Shown: positions 44,888 to 54,684, counted from the first letter of the stretch. The stretch: 64,000 nucleotides of DNA from Sporomusa sphaeroides DSM 2875 (GCF_001941975.2 NZ_CP146991.1:3097001-3161000); one strand, 5' to 3'. Notes: generated from the letters alone by a model not told the origin. Numbers and translations: made by a program.

Positions 44888-45679
44888 TTAAATACTATAA
44901 GCAAACGGCAATTCAACATCCGAAAAAAATTCAGTGTAAATCTGCTTGCGGATTTTTACAAATTCATAGCTGTTCCGGTCACGCGGCCGAGGTAAGTCTA
45001 CAGGAATAATCGATTTTGCGGTAGCAGGCAGCTTAGACATTACAACGACCCGGTCTCCCAAAAAGATAGCCTCGTCAATATCATGGGTTACCAGCAGAAT
45101 TGTGGTCTTTTCTGCTCCCCAGATACGGATAATCTCTTGCTGCATCGTAATGCGCGTCATGGCATCCAGTGCACCGAAGGGCTCATCAAGCAATAAAACC
45201 TGTGGCCGGTTGACTAATGCTCTGGCTATACTGACCCGCTGCTGCATGCCTCCTGACAATTGATGCGGATACGCTTTGGCAAATCCCGCTAAACCCACTA
45301 ATTCCAGGTGTTCCTGGACAATCCGCTGTTTGTCTTGCTTGTTTTCCTCTTTACCTAAACCAAACAGCACATTCTCTTCAACCGTCAGCCAGGGGTACAG
45401 CCGTGCTTCCTGGAAAACCATCCCCCGGTTTAGTCCCGGCCCTTCAATCCAATCCTCACCCAGCCGAATTTCTCCTGAAAATCCCCGTTCCAACCCGACA
45501 ACAAGCCTGAGAAGCGTACTTTTACCGCAGCCACTGGGACCAATGATGCTGATAAATTCCCCGGGCTCTACCGTTAGATTGATATCCTTCAAAACGTCCA
45601 CCGGCTTACCCGCAATTTGGAATGTCTTATTCAAATTATTGATAATAAGCGGTTGTGGTTCTATTGATGTCAGGCTCAT
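44888..45679 (-). CDS. Sulfonate/taurine-type ABC ATPase (set 1)
   Basis: This 263-residue ATPase has Walker A GPSGCGKST, Q-loop MVFQEARLYPWLTV, signature LSGGMQQRVSIARALVNRP, Walker B LLLDEPFGALD and switch LVTHDIDEA, the SsuB/TauB class. It is 13 bp below the permease gene. Confidence 0.92.
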   Translation of the reverse strand: MSLTSIEPQPLIINNLNKTFQIAGKPVDVLKDINLTVEPGEFISIIGPSGCGKSTLLRLVVGLERGFSGEIRLGEDWIEGPGLNRGMVFQEARLYPWLTVEENVLFGLGKEENKQDKQRIVQEHLELVGLAGFAKAYPHQLSGGMQQRVSIARALVNRPQVLLLDEPFGALDAMTRITMQQEIIRIWGAEKTTILLVTHDIDEAIFLGDRVVVMSKLPATAKSIIPVDLPRPRDRNSYEFVKIRKQIYTEFFSDVELPFAYSI

Positions 45680-45692
45680 TTGCTCACCCCCT

Positions 45693-46466
45693 TTAGTGAA
45701 TGTTTACATTCCAGCGCAGCAAACGCTTTTCGAGCAATTGCAATAATTGTTCAATGATAATACCGGTAAAGCCAATGGAAAGTACCCCTACTAGTACCAC
45801 ATCAATTTGCGATAATTCCCTGGCATACATGATCATATAACCAATACCCGATGCCGCTGCAATAAGTTCAGCTGCCACTACACTGCGCCAGGCTACATCA
45901 ATACCGACCCGGACGCCGGTAAAAATTGCCGGTAAAGCTGCAGGTAAAATGACCTTGGTTAACAGCGTGATATGATCTTTTTCCAGAATGGTAGCTACTT
46001 CTAAGAACTTTTTATCCACATTTTTGATTCCTTCTATGACACTGACCAATACCGTCCAGAAGCTGCCAATGGCAATTACGGTAATTTTTGAGCCTTCATC
46101 AATCCCCATCCATAATATAAGTACCGGAATCCAGGCAATAACCGGAATAGGTCTGAGAACTCCAAAAATCAGGCTTACTGCTGTCTGCAGTTTCCTGGAC
46201 AGTGCAACCTGAACACCCACTAAAATACCAAGGCCTGCCCCAATAATGAAGCCTTGGGCAACCCGCAAAATACTGACTCCCAAATTACTAAGCAATTCCC
46301 CGGAAGATAATACTTCGACCAGTACAACAGCAATGGCGGAAGGCTTTGGTAAAAGGGTGGCCCGAATCAACCCCAATTGACCGGCGGCCTCCCAAATAGC
46401 CAAAATCAAAATAGGTGCCACTAATGCAAGATAGTTTTCTCTAATCCATAGAATGAATTTTTTCAT
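45693..46466 (-). CDS. Sulfonate/taurine-type ABC permease (set 1)
   Basis: This 257-residue SsuC/TauC-like permease has six membrane helices and the coupling loop KKFLEVATILEKDHITLLTKVILPAALPAIFTGVRVG, with RPIPVIAWIPVLILWMGI. It is the first gene of the long sulfur operon that runs to 34737 and follows attenuator copy C. Confidence 0.92.
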   Translation of the reverse strand: MKKFILWIRENYLALVAPILILAIWEAAGQLGLIRATLLPKPSAIAVVLVEVLSSGELLSNLGVSILRVAQGFIIGAGLGILVGVQVALSRKLQTAVSLIFGVLRPIPVIAWIPVLILWMGIDEGSKITVIAIGSFWTVLVSVIEGIKNVDKKFLEVATILEKDHITLLTKVILPAALPAIFTGVRVGIDVAWRSVVAAELIAAASGIGYMIMYARELSQIDVVLVGVLSIGFTGIIIEQLLQLLEKRLLRWNVNIH

Positions 46467-46506
46467 TGATTGTTCCCCCCTTTCTTCTCAAATTTATGTT
46501 TTAAGC

Positions 46507-46609
46507 AAAAAAAATAAAGGCCAAGAATTCAAGAAGAATTCTTAGCCTTCAGTTCTCTGATCAGCCAATGTATGTAAATTAGTATACAGTACCATTAGAC
46601 AACTGTCAA
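46507..46609 (-). promoter_or_regulatory. CTGATCAG attenuator leader, copy C (long sulfonate-to-homocysteine operon)
   Basis: Minus strand: TTGACA (46604-46609), 17 bp, TATACT (46581-46586); only 16 bases; CTGATCAG (46557-46564); AGAA; CTGAAGGC (46545-46552). The terminator stem AAGGCTAAGAATTC pairs with GAATTCTTGGCCTT (46517-46549), then a T-rich tail. The short distance leaves about 10 transcribed bases before the palindrome, so no large aptamer can precede it. Confidence 0.87.
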
Positions 46610-46643
46610 TATGAAATATGTTGACATAGGTAAATTTGAATAA

Positions 46644-47561
46644 TTATGGATTATAAAAAGCATTTTTTACCGTGTTCAACCGCTCAAATTGTTCTTTAGG
46701 CAAAGTTACAGTATCCAGATGATATTCTTTGCCTACATACTCATATTTTGGCTGTCCCAAACGGTGATAAGGCAGCAGTTCATAGCGAACATTAGGTTTG
46801 CCGCAGATAAAGTTCATTATAGCTTTAATATCTTCTTCCGAGTCATTAAAGCCGGGAATTACCGGGGTTCTCACCAATATGGGCAAATTAGGGAAAGCTG
46901 CTGTCACTTTGATAAAATTTTCAAGAATAACAGCATTGCTTTGTTTGGTCTGTTCCTGATGTTTATTTGCATCCAAACACTTTATATCATAGATCAAAGT
47001 ATTTAGGCAGCGGCAGGCTTTCTCCAGTATCGGCCATGCGGCATAACCACTGGTTTCTATCGTAGTATTGAGCCGCCTGCGCCGGGCCTGTGCCAGCAGT
47101 TCAAGCACAAAATCCGCCTGCAGCAAAGGTTCTCCGCCGCTTACTGTCAACCCGCCGCCTGACCTGGAGAAAAAAATATTGTCGCGTTCCACTACCGCCA
47201 AAATATCATCCACCGTCATTACTTGCCCAAATATGTGTAAGGCGGTTGCAGGACATACCTGTACACACGAAAAACACTTTTGGCAGGCTGCCCTGGCAAC
47301 AACCGGCTTGTCATCCTCACCCGGGAGCAAGGCATTGTGGGGGCAAGCCTTGAGACATCTGCCGCAGGCAGCAATGCCGATACATTTGTTTGGATTATAG
47401 GCCAGTTCAGGCTTACTCTCCTGGGATTCCGGATTACTGCACCAGCGGCACCGCAACGGACAACCTTTTAGAAATACAATTGTTCTTATTCCTGGTCCGT
47501 CATGCACCGAGAATTGCTGAATATTAAAGACATATCCTGCCTGTTTATTAGTGGGTTCCAT
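46644..47561 (-). CDS. islB: Glycyl radical enzyme activating enzyme (radical SAM)
   Basis: This 305-residue protein has the radical SAM motif in IVFLKGCPLRCRWCSNPESQ (CxxxCxxC) and an inserted domain with two ferredoxin clusters (CIGIAACGRCLKACPHNAL, CQKCFSCVQVCPATAL). SAM-binding strands are GGGLTVSGGEPLLQ and TTIETSGYA. It installs the glycyl radical on the lyase 11 bp upstream in the operon. It is the only activase in the window. Confidence 0.93.
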   Translation of the reverse strand: MEPTNKQAGYVFNIQQFSVHDGPGIRTIVFLKGCPLRCRWCSNPESQESKPELAYNPNKCIGIAACGRCLKACPHNALLPGEDDKPVVARAACQKCFSCVQVCPATALHIFGQVMTVDDILAVVERDNIFFSRSGGGLTVSGGEPLLQADFVLELLAQARRRRLNTTIETSGYAAWPILEKACRCLNTLIYDIKCLDANKHQEQTKQSNAVILENFIKVTAAFPNLPILVRTPVIPGFNDSEEDIKAIMNFICGKPNVRYELLPYHRLGQPKYEYVGKEYHLDTVTLPKEQFERLNTVKNAFYNP

Positions 47562-47572
47562 GGGTGGTCCTC

Positions 47573-50053
47573 CTAGAAACTATGCTCGGTTCTGGCAATG
47601 ACATCATTCTGCAGATCCGGGGAAAGATCAATGAAATACGCACTGTATCCGGCCACCCGCACGAGCAGATTCCGGTATTTGTCAGGCTCTTGCTGAGCCG
47701 CCAGCAAAGTTTCTTTGTTAATAATATTAAACTGTAAATGCCACAGCTTTAAGTCACACCAACTGCGGATAAGGGAAATGATTTTTTGTGTTCCAGCTTC
47801 GCCTTGCACGCAGGACGGACTTATCTTTATATTCAACAGCCTGGAGGCCCGCTCCTGGAACCCCAGATTCTTAGAATTGGCATTTGACATGAGCACAGCA
47901 GTAGGCCCGTTTACGTCGGCGCCATGGGAAGCAGAGGATCCGTCAGAAAGAGCCGACCCGGCTTTTCTGCCGTTTGCGGTAGCGCCGACAACTTTGCCGA
48001 AAGGCACATGCGAAGTAACCGGCACATAGCGCACATCAAGACTTACACCGATCGCTTTAGAATACTTGTGAGTAAAGCGCAGCGCCTCCAAATCGATATT
48101 TTGGGCAATAGCATCAGCGGCAGGGTCATTATTCCCAAACCGTGGGGCATTCAACAGCAGTTGTCTTATGTCTTCATGTCCCTGAAAATCATCTGCAAGT
48201 ACTGTTATCAATTCATCAATGGTTATCTGCTGCTCATCATAGACATATTTTTTAATGGCCGCTAACGAATCGACCACTGTAGCATAGCCAATAATGTCAA
48301 AGTAGCCTAAATCGATGCCGCCGTCAATTCTTTCTGAATGCAGGTCCTTGCAGGTCTTTAAGCACTGCTCATGCAACGCAGAGCCTAAGGGTGCGGCGAA
48401 ATGTTTTTCCCTTAACCGATTGGCAATTACCTGTTGTTTAAATGCCTGCTTAAGCAAATTGGTTTGCTGCGTGAGATAGGCTTGCCAAAATTCTTCCCAG
48501 GTTGCAAAATCCCCGGGATTTCCGGTTTCCAGCGTCAGTAATTCATCCTGGTAGATTTTCATTCTGCCGTTATATAGAACCAGCTCTAAGGCAGCAGCAA
48601 TATTAACATACGCGCAGGGACTGGTATAGGTATCCCTGTTAGGCATTCTCACCTCAGTGCAGCCTGAAACGGCATAGGTATTGGCTTCTTTGAAGCTTGC
48701 TCCCTTTGCGACCAGCAGGGGAATAACTTCTTCGTCATTGATCAGTTTGGGAAAGCCTGAGCCATCCTTTATTGTTTCAGCAATCTCATAAAGATATCTT
48801 TCCGGCGAACGCGCATGAACCCTTGCGGCTAAATCCGGATAGTTAATGGGAAACTCCCGTTTTGATTCCAAAAACAAATAGGTTAATTCATTAGTAGCAT
48901 CCTGGCCATTTTCATCCTGGCCGCCAATGGTGACGGCTTCCCAGTGCGCATAGGCCTCATTAAAGCAGGCACCTGCCGGACTGACATACAAATCAATGTA
49001 CTGAGCCATTCCTACCCACATGCATTCTAATAGTTCTTTGGCCCTTTCCCGATCAATCCGCCCTGCTGTCAGATCGGTCCGGTAAAATGAATATAAGTAT
49101 TGATCCATTCTGCCATTTGATATGGTAGCCCCTGTCTTTTGCTCCAGGCGGGAAAACATTTGCGTAAACCATTGTGCTTGAACCGCTTCATAAAAAGTAC
49201 GGGCAGGATTCTCCGGCACCCATTCGCATATGCCGGCGATTGCCAGCAGCTCGCGCTTCCGAATTTCATCATTTTCGGTTGCGGCAAGTTCGGCAGCCAG
49301 TCTTGCATGCCGCCTGGCCCATATGACAATAGCCTCTGCTACCAGGATAACAGCCTCAAGAAAAGGTTTTTTCTCCAGAGCATCATTCGGATCAAATGGA
49401 TCAAGCGCCGCAAGCTGCTCCTCTGCCTCCTGCTTAATACCCTTAAAGCCTTTTGTCAGCACTTTTTCAAAGTCGTGAACCCATTGCAGTGCTGAGCGCA
49501 TTGTGGCTGTTTCATTAACAATAAATCTTGACTTTGATACATTTGCCGGGTCGTAAGTTACCCTTAACACATCTTCCGGCAGAGATTTCGCAAGATTTTC
49601 GTAAAAGGTTTTACCCTGCCAGTAAGGAGCAATCTCCTGTTTGATATAGGCTATATCTTCAGCGGCAATATAAAAAGGAGACTCTATTCGTTTGGGCAAC
49701 TCTTCCGCCATTTTTTCTAAAAAGCAGCCGTCCAGCTCCGGATAAATAACACCATATCTTCCCGGGCAGCCGGCACGGCCGGCCAGCAGCTGTTTATCAT
49801 CAATATATACAGTAATGTTTTCTGCAATATGTTTAAGCGCCTTCGCCCACCGGAGAATTAACGGCTGTCCCTCAGTGGTTTTAAATGACTCGGTAAAAAA
49901 CCTGGCTCTTTCGATATCGATTTTGGGCTGAGCTCCTTTAAAAGAATTAAAGATCTCAGAAGGCCGCTGCCTGTCATAAGCACTAATTTTACCTGCCAAT
50001 TCTTCCTTTACTCTTTGCTCCTGCGGAGACAACACAGCATTACTGACTCCCAT
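47573..50053 (-). CDS. Glycyl radical enzyme 2, isethionate sulfite-lyase family
   Basis: The ATG at 50053 follows AGAGGGGTG; 826 residues. Gly802 in [10 protein letters not shown]; Cys465 and Glu467 in [13 protein letters not shown]; Arg186 and Gln190 in MRSALQWVH; Arg675 in LDVRYVPV. These keep a constant offset of 3 from IslA positions recalled from the literature. The position equal to IslA Phe682 is Val679 here, unlike enzyme 1 (Phe677), so the pocket may accept a different or larger sulfonate (for example a C3 hydroxysulfonate). Directly followed by its activase; preceded by attenuator copy D. Confidence 0.85.
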   Translation of the reverse strand: MGVSNAVLSPQEQRVKEELAGKISAYDRQRPSEIFNSFKGAQPKIDIERARFFTESFKTTEGQPLILRWAKALKHIAENITVYIDDKQLLAGRAGCPGRYGVIYPELDGCFLEKMAEELPKRIESPFYIAAEDIAYIKQEIAPYWQGKTFYENLAKSLPEDVLRVTYDPANVSKSRFIVNETATMRSALQWVHDFEKVLTKGFKGIKQEAEEQLAALDPFDPNDALEKKPFLEAVILVAEAIVIWARRHARLAAELAATENDEIRKRELLAIAGICEWVPENPARTFYEAVQAQWFTQMFSRLEQKTGATISNGRMDQYLYSFYRTDLTAGRIDRERAKELLECMWVGMAQYIDLYVSPAGACFNEAYAHWEAVTIGGQDENGQDATNELTYLFLESKREFPINYPDLAARVHARSPERYLYEIAETIKDGSGFPKLINDEEVIPLLVAKGASFKEANTYAVSGCTEVRMPNRDTYTSPCAYVNIAAALELVLYNGRMKIYQDELLTLETGNPGDFATWEEFWQAYLTQQTNLLKQAFKQQVIANRLREKHFAAPLGSALHEQCLKTCKDLHSERIDGGIDLGYFDIIGYATVVDSLAAIKKYVYDEQQITIDELITVLADDFQGHEDIRQLLLNAPRFGNNDPAADAIAQNIDLEALRFTHKYSKAIGVSLDVRYVPVTSHVPFGKVVGATANGRKAGSALSDGSSASHGADVNGPTAVLMSNANSKNLGFQERASRLLNIKISPSCVQGEAGTQKIISLIRSWCDLKLWHLQFNIINKETLLAAQQEPDKYRNLLVRVAGYSAYFIDLSPDLQNDVIARTEHSF

Positions 50054-50091
50054 GAATAACACCCCTCTGTTTTGTGTAGTTAAAAGACAAC

Positions 50092-50220
50092 AAAAAAAGC
50101 CAAATATGCGTTGCTATCGCACATTTAGCCTTCAGTTATCTGATCAGCCCGGTCATTCAATTGTATTGCTTAACTCTGATGTATATTTATTACATTACAA
50201 CATTTTACAGATCCGGTCAA
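50092..50220 (-). promoter_or_regulatory. CTGATCAG attenuator leader, copy D (second glycyl radical enzyme)
   Basis: Minus strand: TTGACC (50215-50220), 17 bp, TAATGT (50192-50197); 44 bases; CTGATCAG (50140-50147); ATAA; CTGAAGGC (50128-50135). The stem AAGGCTAAATGTGCG pairs through G-U wobbles with CGCATATTTGGCTTT (50096-50132), then T-run. The wobbles show that stem pairing is kept although sequence differs from the other copies. Confidence 0.85.
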
Positions 50221-50282
50221 TACTTTTTGTGTAAAATCCTGCTGTGACAATAAGAGAGAAACCGTTCATCAATTTGCGTATT

Positions 50283-51104
50283 TCATATGTTGTAGCATAA
50301 ATCTTGTTTATTTATTAAATCCAGAATTTCTTCCCGTGTCATTTGAAAGCGTGTGGAGTAACGTGTTCGATTCGAATTCTCCCCGGTGATAGAATACGTA
50401 AAGTCGGTTTTAATCTCTTTAATGATTTTTCCCGGTCTCCTCGACATGACTACTACCCGGGTTCCCAGGGCTAATGCTTCATCAACGTCATGGGTAATAA
50501 ACAGAATCGTGCATTTTGTTTCCCACCAGATATTTCGGATAAGTGTCTGCATCTGCTCGCGTGTTAAAGCATCTAATGCTCCAAACGGTTCATCCATTAA
50601 TAATACCCGGGGACTATTAACCAATGCCCTGGCAATGGCGACCCGTTGTTTCATACCCCCGGATAATTCATACGGTTTATTATTACGAAACTCAAGCAAA
50701 CCGACTTTTCTCAAATACTCTTCAGTACGCTTTTGGCTTTCATTAGCTGCCACCCCGCGCATCTTTAGTCCGAACTTGATGTTGTCTTCTACAGTTAACC
50801 AGGGATATAAGGGTGGCTGCTGAAAAACGACTCCGCGGTGCCAGTCAGCGCCTTTTATTGGCTGTCCTTCCATAAGAGCAGTACCGCCTGTTGGTGTAAT
50901 AAAGCCGGCAATAATTTTTAATAATGTACTTTTACCGCAACCGGAAGATCCAAGCAGACAGACAAATTCACCTTCATGCAAATTCAGATTGATGTTTTCA
51001 AGTGCGTTCACATTATTATCCGAGTTGTAGGTCAGATAAACCTCGTTCAAGGCAATCACAACATCTGTCTGCGCATCAGCCCAACCACATGCAGCCAAAA
51101 CCAT
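50283..51104 (-). CDS. Sulfonate/taurine-type ABC ATPase (set 2)
   Basis: This 273-residue ATPase starts at an ATG with AGGAGG 9 bases upstream. Walker A GSSGCGKST, Q-loop VVFQQPPLYPWLTV, signature LSGGMKQRVAIARALVNSP, Walker B LLMDEPFGALD, switch FITHDVDEA. The N-terminal 17 residues (VLAACGWADAQTDVV) are not part of the domain. It is last in the aminotransferase-led operon. Confidence 0.9.
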   Translation of the reverse strand: MVLAACGWADAQTDVVIALNEVYLTYNSDNNVNALENINLNLHEGEFVCLLGSSGCGKSTLLKIIAGFITPTGGTALMEGQPIKGADWHRGVVFQQPPLYPWLTVEDNIKFGLKMRGVAANESQKRTEEYLRKVGLLEFRNNKPYELSGGMKQRVAIARALVNSPRVLLMDEPFGALDALTREQMQTLIRNIWWETKCTILFITHDVDEALALGTRVVVMSRRPGKIIKEIKTDFTYSITGENSNRTRYSTRFQMTREEILDLINKQDLCYNI

Positions 51105-51123
51105 AACAGCCAGCCTCCTGTCT

Positions 51124-52158
51124 TTACTTCAAGGCGTTTTCAATATATTTAGGATTAATCGCTTTTTCAAAAACGTCCTGTGCCGGGGCTTTTTCGATGG
51201 CTTTCTGCTCAACCAGAAAATCAGCCGTGGCTTTTAAAACATTTGCCAAATTACCCTTTTTAGCACTCGAACCAAAATATTTATCCGAGATTTCTTCCTG
51301 CGCAGACAGCCAAATTAATTCTTTCGCCTGTTTCAAAGCTTCCGCCTTTTCAATATTTAAGCCTTTTGCCAGCGCTGCTGCAGCATCATCCGGATTATTT
51401 TTATAGAGCTCGTAGGCTTTTTGCTGTACTTTTATATACTTGGTTACCAAGTCAGGATATTTTTGGGCAAAACTTTTGCTAACAATCCCCAGATCGGCAG
51501 TAACTATGCCTTTTTCCGCCAGTTTTCCGCTATCAGTGATGACCTTGCCATCTGCCAGCAGCTTTCCTAATACCGGATTCCAAACGTACGCAGCATCAAT
51601 ATCTCCTCTTTGCCATGCAGCAAGAATATCAGGTGGCTGCATATCAAGAATTTTTACTTCAGCCAGACTTACGCCCTCTAATTTCAGGGCATTTAACAAA
51701 CTATAATGAGCTGTTGAGCTAAAGGGAACGGCTATCCGCTTCCCCTTCAGATCCTTTACTGAGTTTACATTAGCTGTATTCTTTACCGCTAATGATTCTG
51801 CCGCACCAATCACATCATGAATCCAGAAGACTTCATAATTAAGTCCGTTTGCTATTCCGACAGCCGCAGGCGTAGTGCCCAGCAAACCAAAATCAATGCT
51901 GTTTGAGGCAAACGCATTATTGACATCCCGGCCTGAATCAAATTTTTTAAAGTTGACTTTTACCCCCAGTTCTGTTTCATAAAACCCTTTTACTTTTGCT
52001 ACAATTTCATCATTGGGTATATCCTGAAAACCAATCGTTATTGCTTCCGGTTTTTGGGCACTGCTGACCTTAGTAGTCTTGCCGCAACCGGTTAATTGCA
52101 GTGCTAACGCCATAATTAAACCACCTATTGCCAGCAGCCTCATCAATTTTTTACTCAT
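51124..52158 (-). CDS. Taurine-type ABC solute-binding lipoprotein (set 2)
   Basis: This 344-residue lipoprotein has lipobox ALALQLTGCG. TauA-like fold: ITIGFQDIPNDEIVAKVKGFYE, SNSIDFGLLGTTPAAVGIANGLNYEVFWIHDVIGAAE, VPFSSTAHYSLLNAL, and GDIDAAYVWNPVLGKL. The IHDVIGAAE segment is typical of taurine binders as I recall them. It belongs with the permease and the aminotransferase in the same operon. Confidence 0.9.
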   Translation of the reverse strand: MSKKLMRLLAIGGLIMALALQLTGCGKTTKVSSAQKPEAITIGFQDIPNDEIVAKVKGFYETELGVKVNFKKFDSGRDVNNAFASNSIDFGLLGTTPAAVGIANGLNYEVFWIHDVIGAAESLAVKNTANVNSVKDLKGKRIAVPFSSTAHYSLLNALKLEGVSLAEVKILDMQPPDILAAWQRGDIDAAYVWNPVLGKLLADGKVITDSGKLAEKGIVTADLGIVSKSFAQKYPDLVTKYIKVQQKAYELYKNNPDDAAAALAKGLNIEKAEALKQAKELIWLSAQEEISDKYFGSSAKKGNLANVLKATADFLVEQKAIEKAPAQDVFEKAINPKYIENALK

Positions 52159-52176
52159 ACAAAAATCTCTCCCCTT

Positions 52177-52953
52177 TTATTCTTTCCCTTTCCAGGGTAC
52201 AACCTTGTGTTCAAAAAACCTGATAACCCCGTCGATAAGAATTCCCGTAATACCCATAATAAAAATACCCAGAAAGATAATATCACTTCTCAGAAACTTG
52301 CTGGCATCCAGCACCATCCAGCCTATACCGGTGACTGCTGCCACCATTTCTGCCGCAACTAACGTCGTGTAGGCAACACCCATTGCCGTTCTTAGCCCAA
52401 TAAAGATATCTGGCAAACATGCCGGAAAAATTACATGAAAGAAAATCTGCCTGCTATTCGCTCCCAGTGTATAGGCGCCATCAATGTAATCAGTCCTTAT
52501 TTTCTTTACCCCGGATGCACACGCAATGTAGGCCGGGGCAAAGCCTGCTAAATACAATAAGGCAATTTTAGATGAGTTATCAATTCCCAGCCACAAAACC
52601 AATAATGTATAGTACGCTAACGGCGGCAGGGGCCGGTAAAATTCGATTATCGGCTCAATAACAGCAGCCACCCGGGAATTGTAACCGCTGATTAGCCCTA
52701 AAGGGACAGCTGTTACTATCACCAAAAAGAATGAGCCAAGCAGCCGCAACATGCTATCACCGAGATGGGTAAGCAGGCTATTTTCCTTGTAGCCATCCCG
52801 GGCAATTTCAATGAAACTTTTTATTACCTTGTAAGGAGAAGGAACTAAAACATCAGAGAATAGATGCAGCTCGGTTACGATAAACCAGAGTAATAGTAAA
52901 AAAGCTATTGTACTAACTGTCAATATTTTTTCAATTCTGATTCGTTTTGCCAT
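52177..52953 (-). CDS. Taurine-type ABC permease (set 2)
   Basis: This 258-residue TauC-like permease has six membrane helices and coupling loop DYIDGAYTLGANSRQIFFHVIFPACLPDIFIGLRTAMG, with FYRPLPPLAYYTLLVLWLGI. It lies 49 bp below the aminotransferase gene. Confidence 0.92.
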   Translation of the reverse strand: MAKRIRIEKILTVSTIAFLLLLWFIVTELHLFSDVLVPSPYKVIKSFIEIARDGYKENSLLTHLGDSMLRLLGSFFLVIVTAVPLGLISGYNSRVAAVIEPIIEFYRPLPPLAYYTLLVLWLGIDNSSKIALLYLAGFAPAYIACASGVKKIRTDYIDGAYTLGANSRQIFFHVIFPACLPDIFIGLRTAMGVAYTTLVAAEMVAAVTGIGWMVLDASKFLRSDIIFLGIFIMGITGILIDGVIRFFEHKVVPWKGKE

Positions 52954-53002
52954 ATCATTCCTCTCCCTAACTTCACAACTCGGTCTCCAATTTGCCTCTT
53001 AA

Positions 53003-54388
53003 TTAAAGCTTTTGTTTTCCCAGCGCAACACGAAACGCATTGACAATTTTTTCAATGCCTTCCCGGTTTATAATAAGCGGTGGCGCGGTATAAAGCACAT
53101 TGTTATGTCCGGGAACACTGCGCACCATTCTGCCGATAATAACGCCTTCGGCTTTGGCATCGGCCACAATCTGTGCCAAAAGCTTCTCGCTCAAAGGTCG
53201 CTTGGTTTTCTTATCCTCCACCAATTCGACGCCCACAAGCAGGCCTTTACCCCTTACATCACCAACAATCGGGAGTTCTTCCAATTCCTTGAGATTGTCA
53301 ATTAAGTATTTTCCCATTGCTGCACTGTTTTCCGCCAGTTTTTCTTCTTCGATAATCTTAATGTTCTCCAAGGCTGCCGCCGAGCAGCCGGCACAGCCGC
53401 CGAAGGTACTGATATCCCGGAAATAACCACTTACATCTTCTGCCTCAACCAGAAACTGATCAAAAATACCTTTTCTGGCAACAGTCGCTGATATCGGCAT
53501 ATAGCCGCTGGCTAAACCTTTGGCCATTGTAATAATATCCGGATCTATCCCGTAATGCTGATGACCAAACATCAAGCCGGTTCTGGCAAAGCCTGTAACT
53601 ACCTCATCCAGGATGAGCAGCACTTCATACCGGTTACATATTTCCCGAATAACCGAATAGTACTCAGCAACAGGCGGTATAATTCCGCCGCCGGCAGTTA
53701 CCGGCTCGATAATAACTGCAGCAACACTGTCTTCCCCTTCTTTTTGGATTACAGTTTCAAGAGCGCGGGCACACTCAAGATTACATCCGGGGTAACTTTT
53801 GCCAAAATGGCACCGGTAGCAAAGCGCATGCGGGATTTCGGCAAAACCTTCAGGCAGCGGACCAAATTTTGCTTTTCGCTCCCGTTGTCCGCTGCTGGCT
53901 AACGCGGCTAATGTTGTGCCGTGATAATCCCGGTCCCGGTATATAATCTTGTATTTGTCCTTATCAGGGTACTTTTCCCGGAAATATTGCCTGGCGATTT
54001 TAAAAGATTTTTCATTGGCCTCAGAACCGCTGTTTGAAATATACACTTTAGGCAGATTAGGCAGTAACGAAGCCAGTTTTTGAGCCAGCAAAATATATGG
54101 CGGCGTAGCCATTGAACCGGCGTAATAAGGCAAGCGTCGTAACTGCTCGCAGACAGCGTTAACTATAGATTCTCTTCCATACCCTACATTTACGGCCCAG
54201 ACACCGCCTGATAAACCATCTATATATTCCTTGCCAAGGGCATCTTTGATAATAACGCCCTGACCTTCCACCATTATCGGCGGCTCTTGTTTTTCAAATA
54301 ACTTATGGTTTGTCAGATGCAGCCACAAATGATCACGGTGAATTTTTGCCAACTCTTCATGGCTAAACCCGCCTAAATCTGTGCTCAT
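53003..54388 (-). CDS. tpa: Taurine:pyruvate aminotransferase-like class III aminotransferase
   Basis: This 461-residue class III PLP enzyme shows GVWAVNVGYGRESIVNAVCEQL, YISNSGSEANEKSFKIARQY, RDRDYHGTTLAALASSG, ILDEVVTGFARTG and the PLP Lys in ITMAKGLASGYMPISATV. The N-terminus (HLWLHLTNHKLFEKQEPPI) resembles Tpa of Bilophila as I recall it. Tpa converts taurine and pyruvate to sulfoacetaldehyde and alanine. Its operon includes a taurine-type ABC importer, follows attenuator copy E, and diverges from a GntR regulator, all supporting taurine catabolism. Other omega-amino acids remain possible substrates. Confidence 0.87.
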   Translation of the reverse strand: MSTDLGGFSHEELAKIHRDHLWLHLTNHKLFEKQEPPIMVEGQGVIIKDALGKEYIDGLSGGVWAVNVGYGRESIVNAVCEQLRRLPYYAGSMATPPYILLAQKLASLLPNLPKVYISNSGSEANEKSFKIARQYFREKYPDKDKYKIIYRDRDYHGTTLAALASSGQRERKAKFGPLPEGFAEIPHALCYRCHFGKSYPGCNLECARALETVIQKEGEDSVAAVIIEPVTAGGGIIPPVAEYYSVIREICNRYEVLLILDEVVTGFARTGLMFGHQHYGIDPDIITMAKGLASGYMPISATVARKGIFDQFLVEAEDVSGYFRDISTFGGCAGCSAAALENIKIIEEEKLAENSAAMGKYLIDNLKELEELPIVGDVRGKGLLVGVELVEDKKTKRPLSEKLLAQIVADAKAEGVIIGRMVRSVPGHNNVLYTAPPLIINREGIEKIVNAFRVALGKQKL

Positions 54389-54543
54389 TTTATTCCCTTC
54401 CCTCCGGTTGCTAACTTCCTGATGGGATACACACTCGCAAGCGTGGATTATAGCTTCTATTTATACAGACATCATGATGTACGTACAACTATATCCCGCC
54501 ACCTCCTCTTTGTAATAAATGCAAGTCCTATTGTCTTTTTAAA

Positions 54544-54656
54544 ATAAAAAGACAAAGACTCACATCCGTACAGAATGTTAATCTTCGCCTTCAGTTATTC
54601 TGATCAGCTCACTATTAAGTTATATACTTTATACCATATCAGTAATATACTGTCAA
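54544..54656 (-). promoter_or_regulatory. CTGATCAG attenuator leader, copy E (aminotransferase/taurine ABC operon)
   Basis: Minus strand: TTGACA (54651-54656), 17 bp, TATAAA (54628-54633); 20 bases; CTGATCAG (54600-54607); AATAA; CTGAAGGC (54587-54594). The stem AAGATTAACAT pairs with ATGTGAGTCTT (54555-54585) with one mismatch and a wobble, then TGTCTTTTTATTTT. This is the weakest of the terminator stems, and AAGGC is not paired here although it is conserved, which suggests AAGGC has a role beyond the stem. Confidence 0.82.
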
Positions 54657-54684
54657 TAGTTATTTAAATAAACTATCCTTACAA

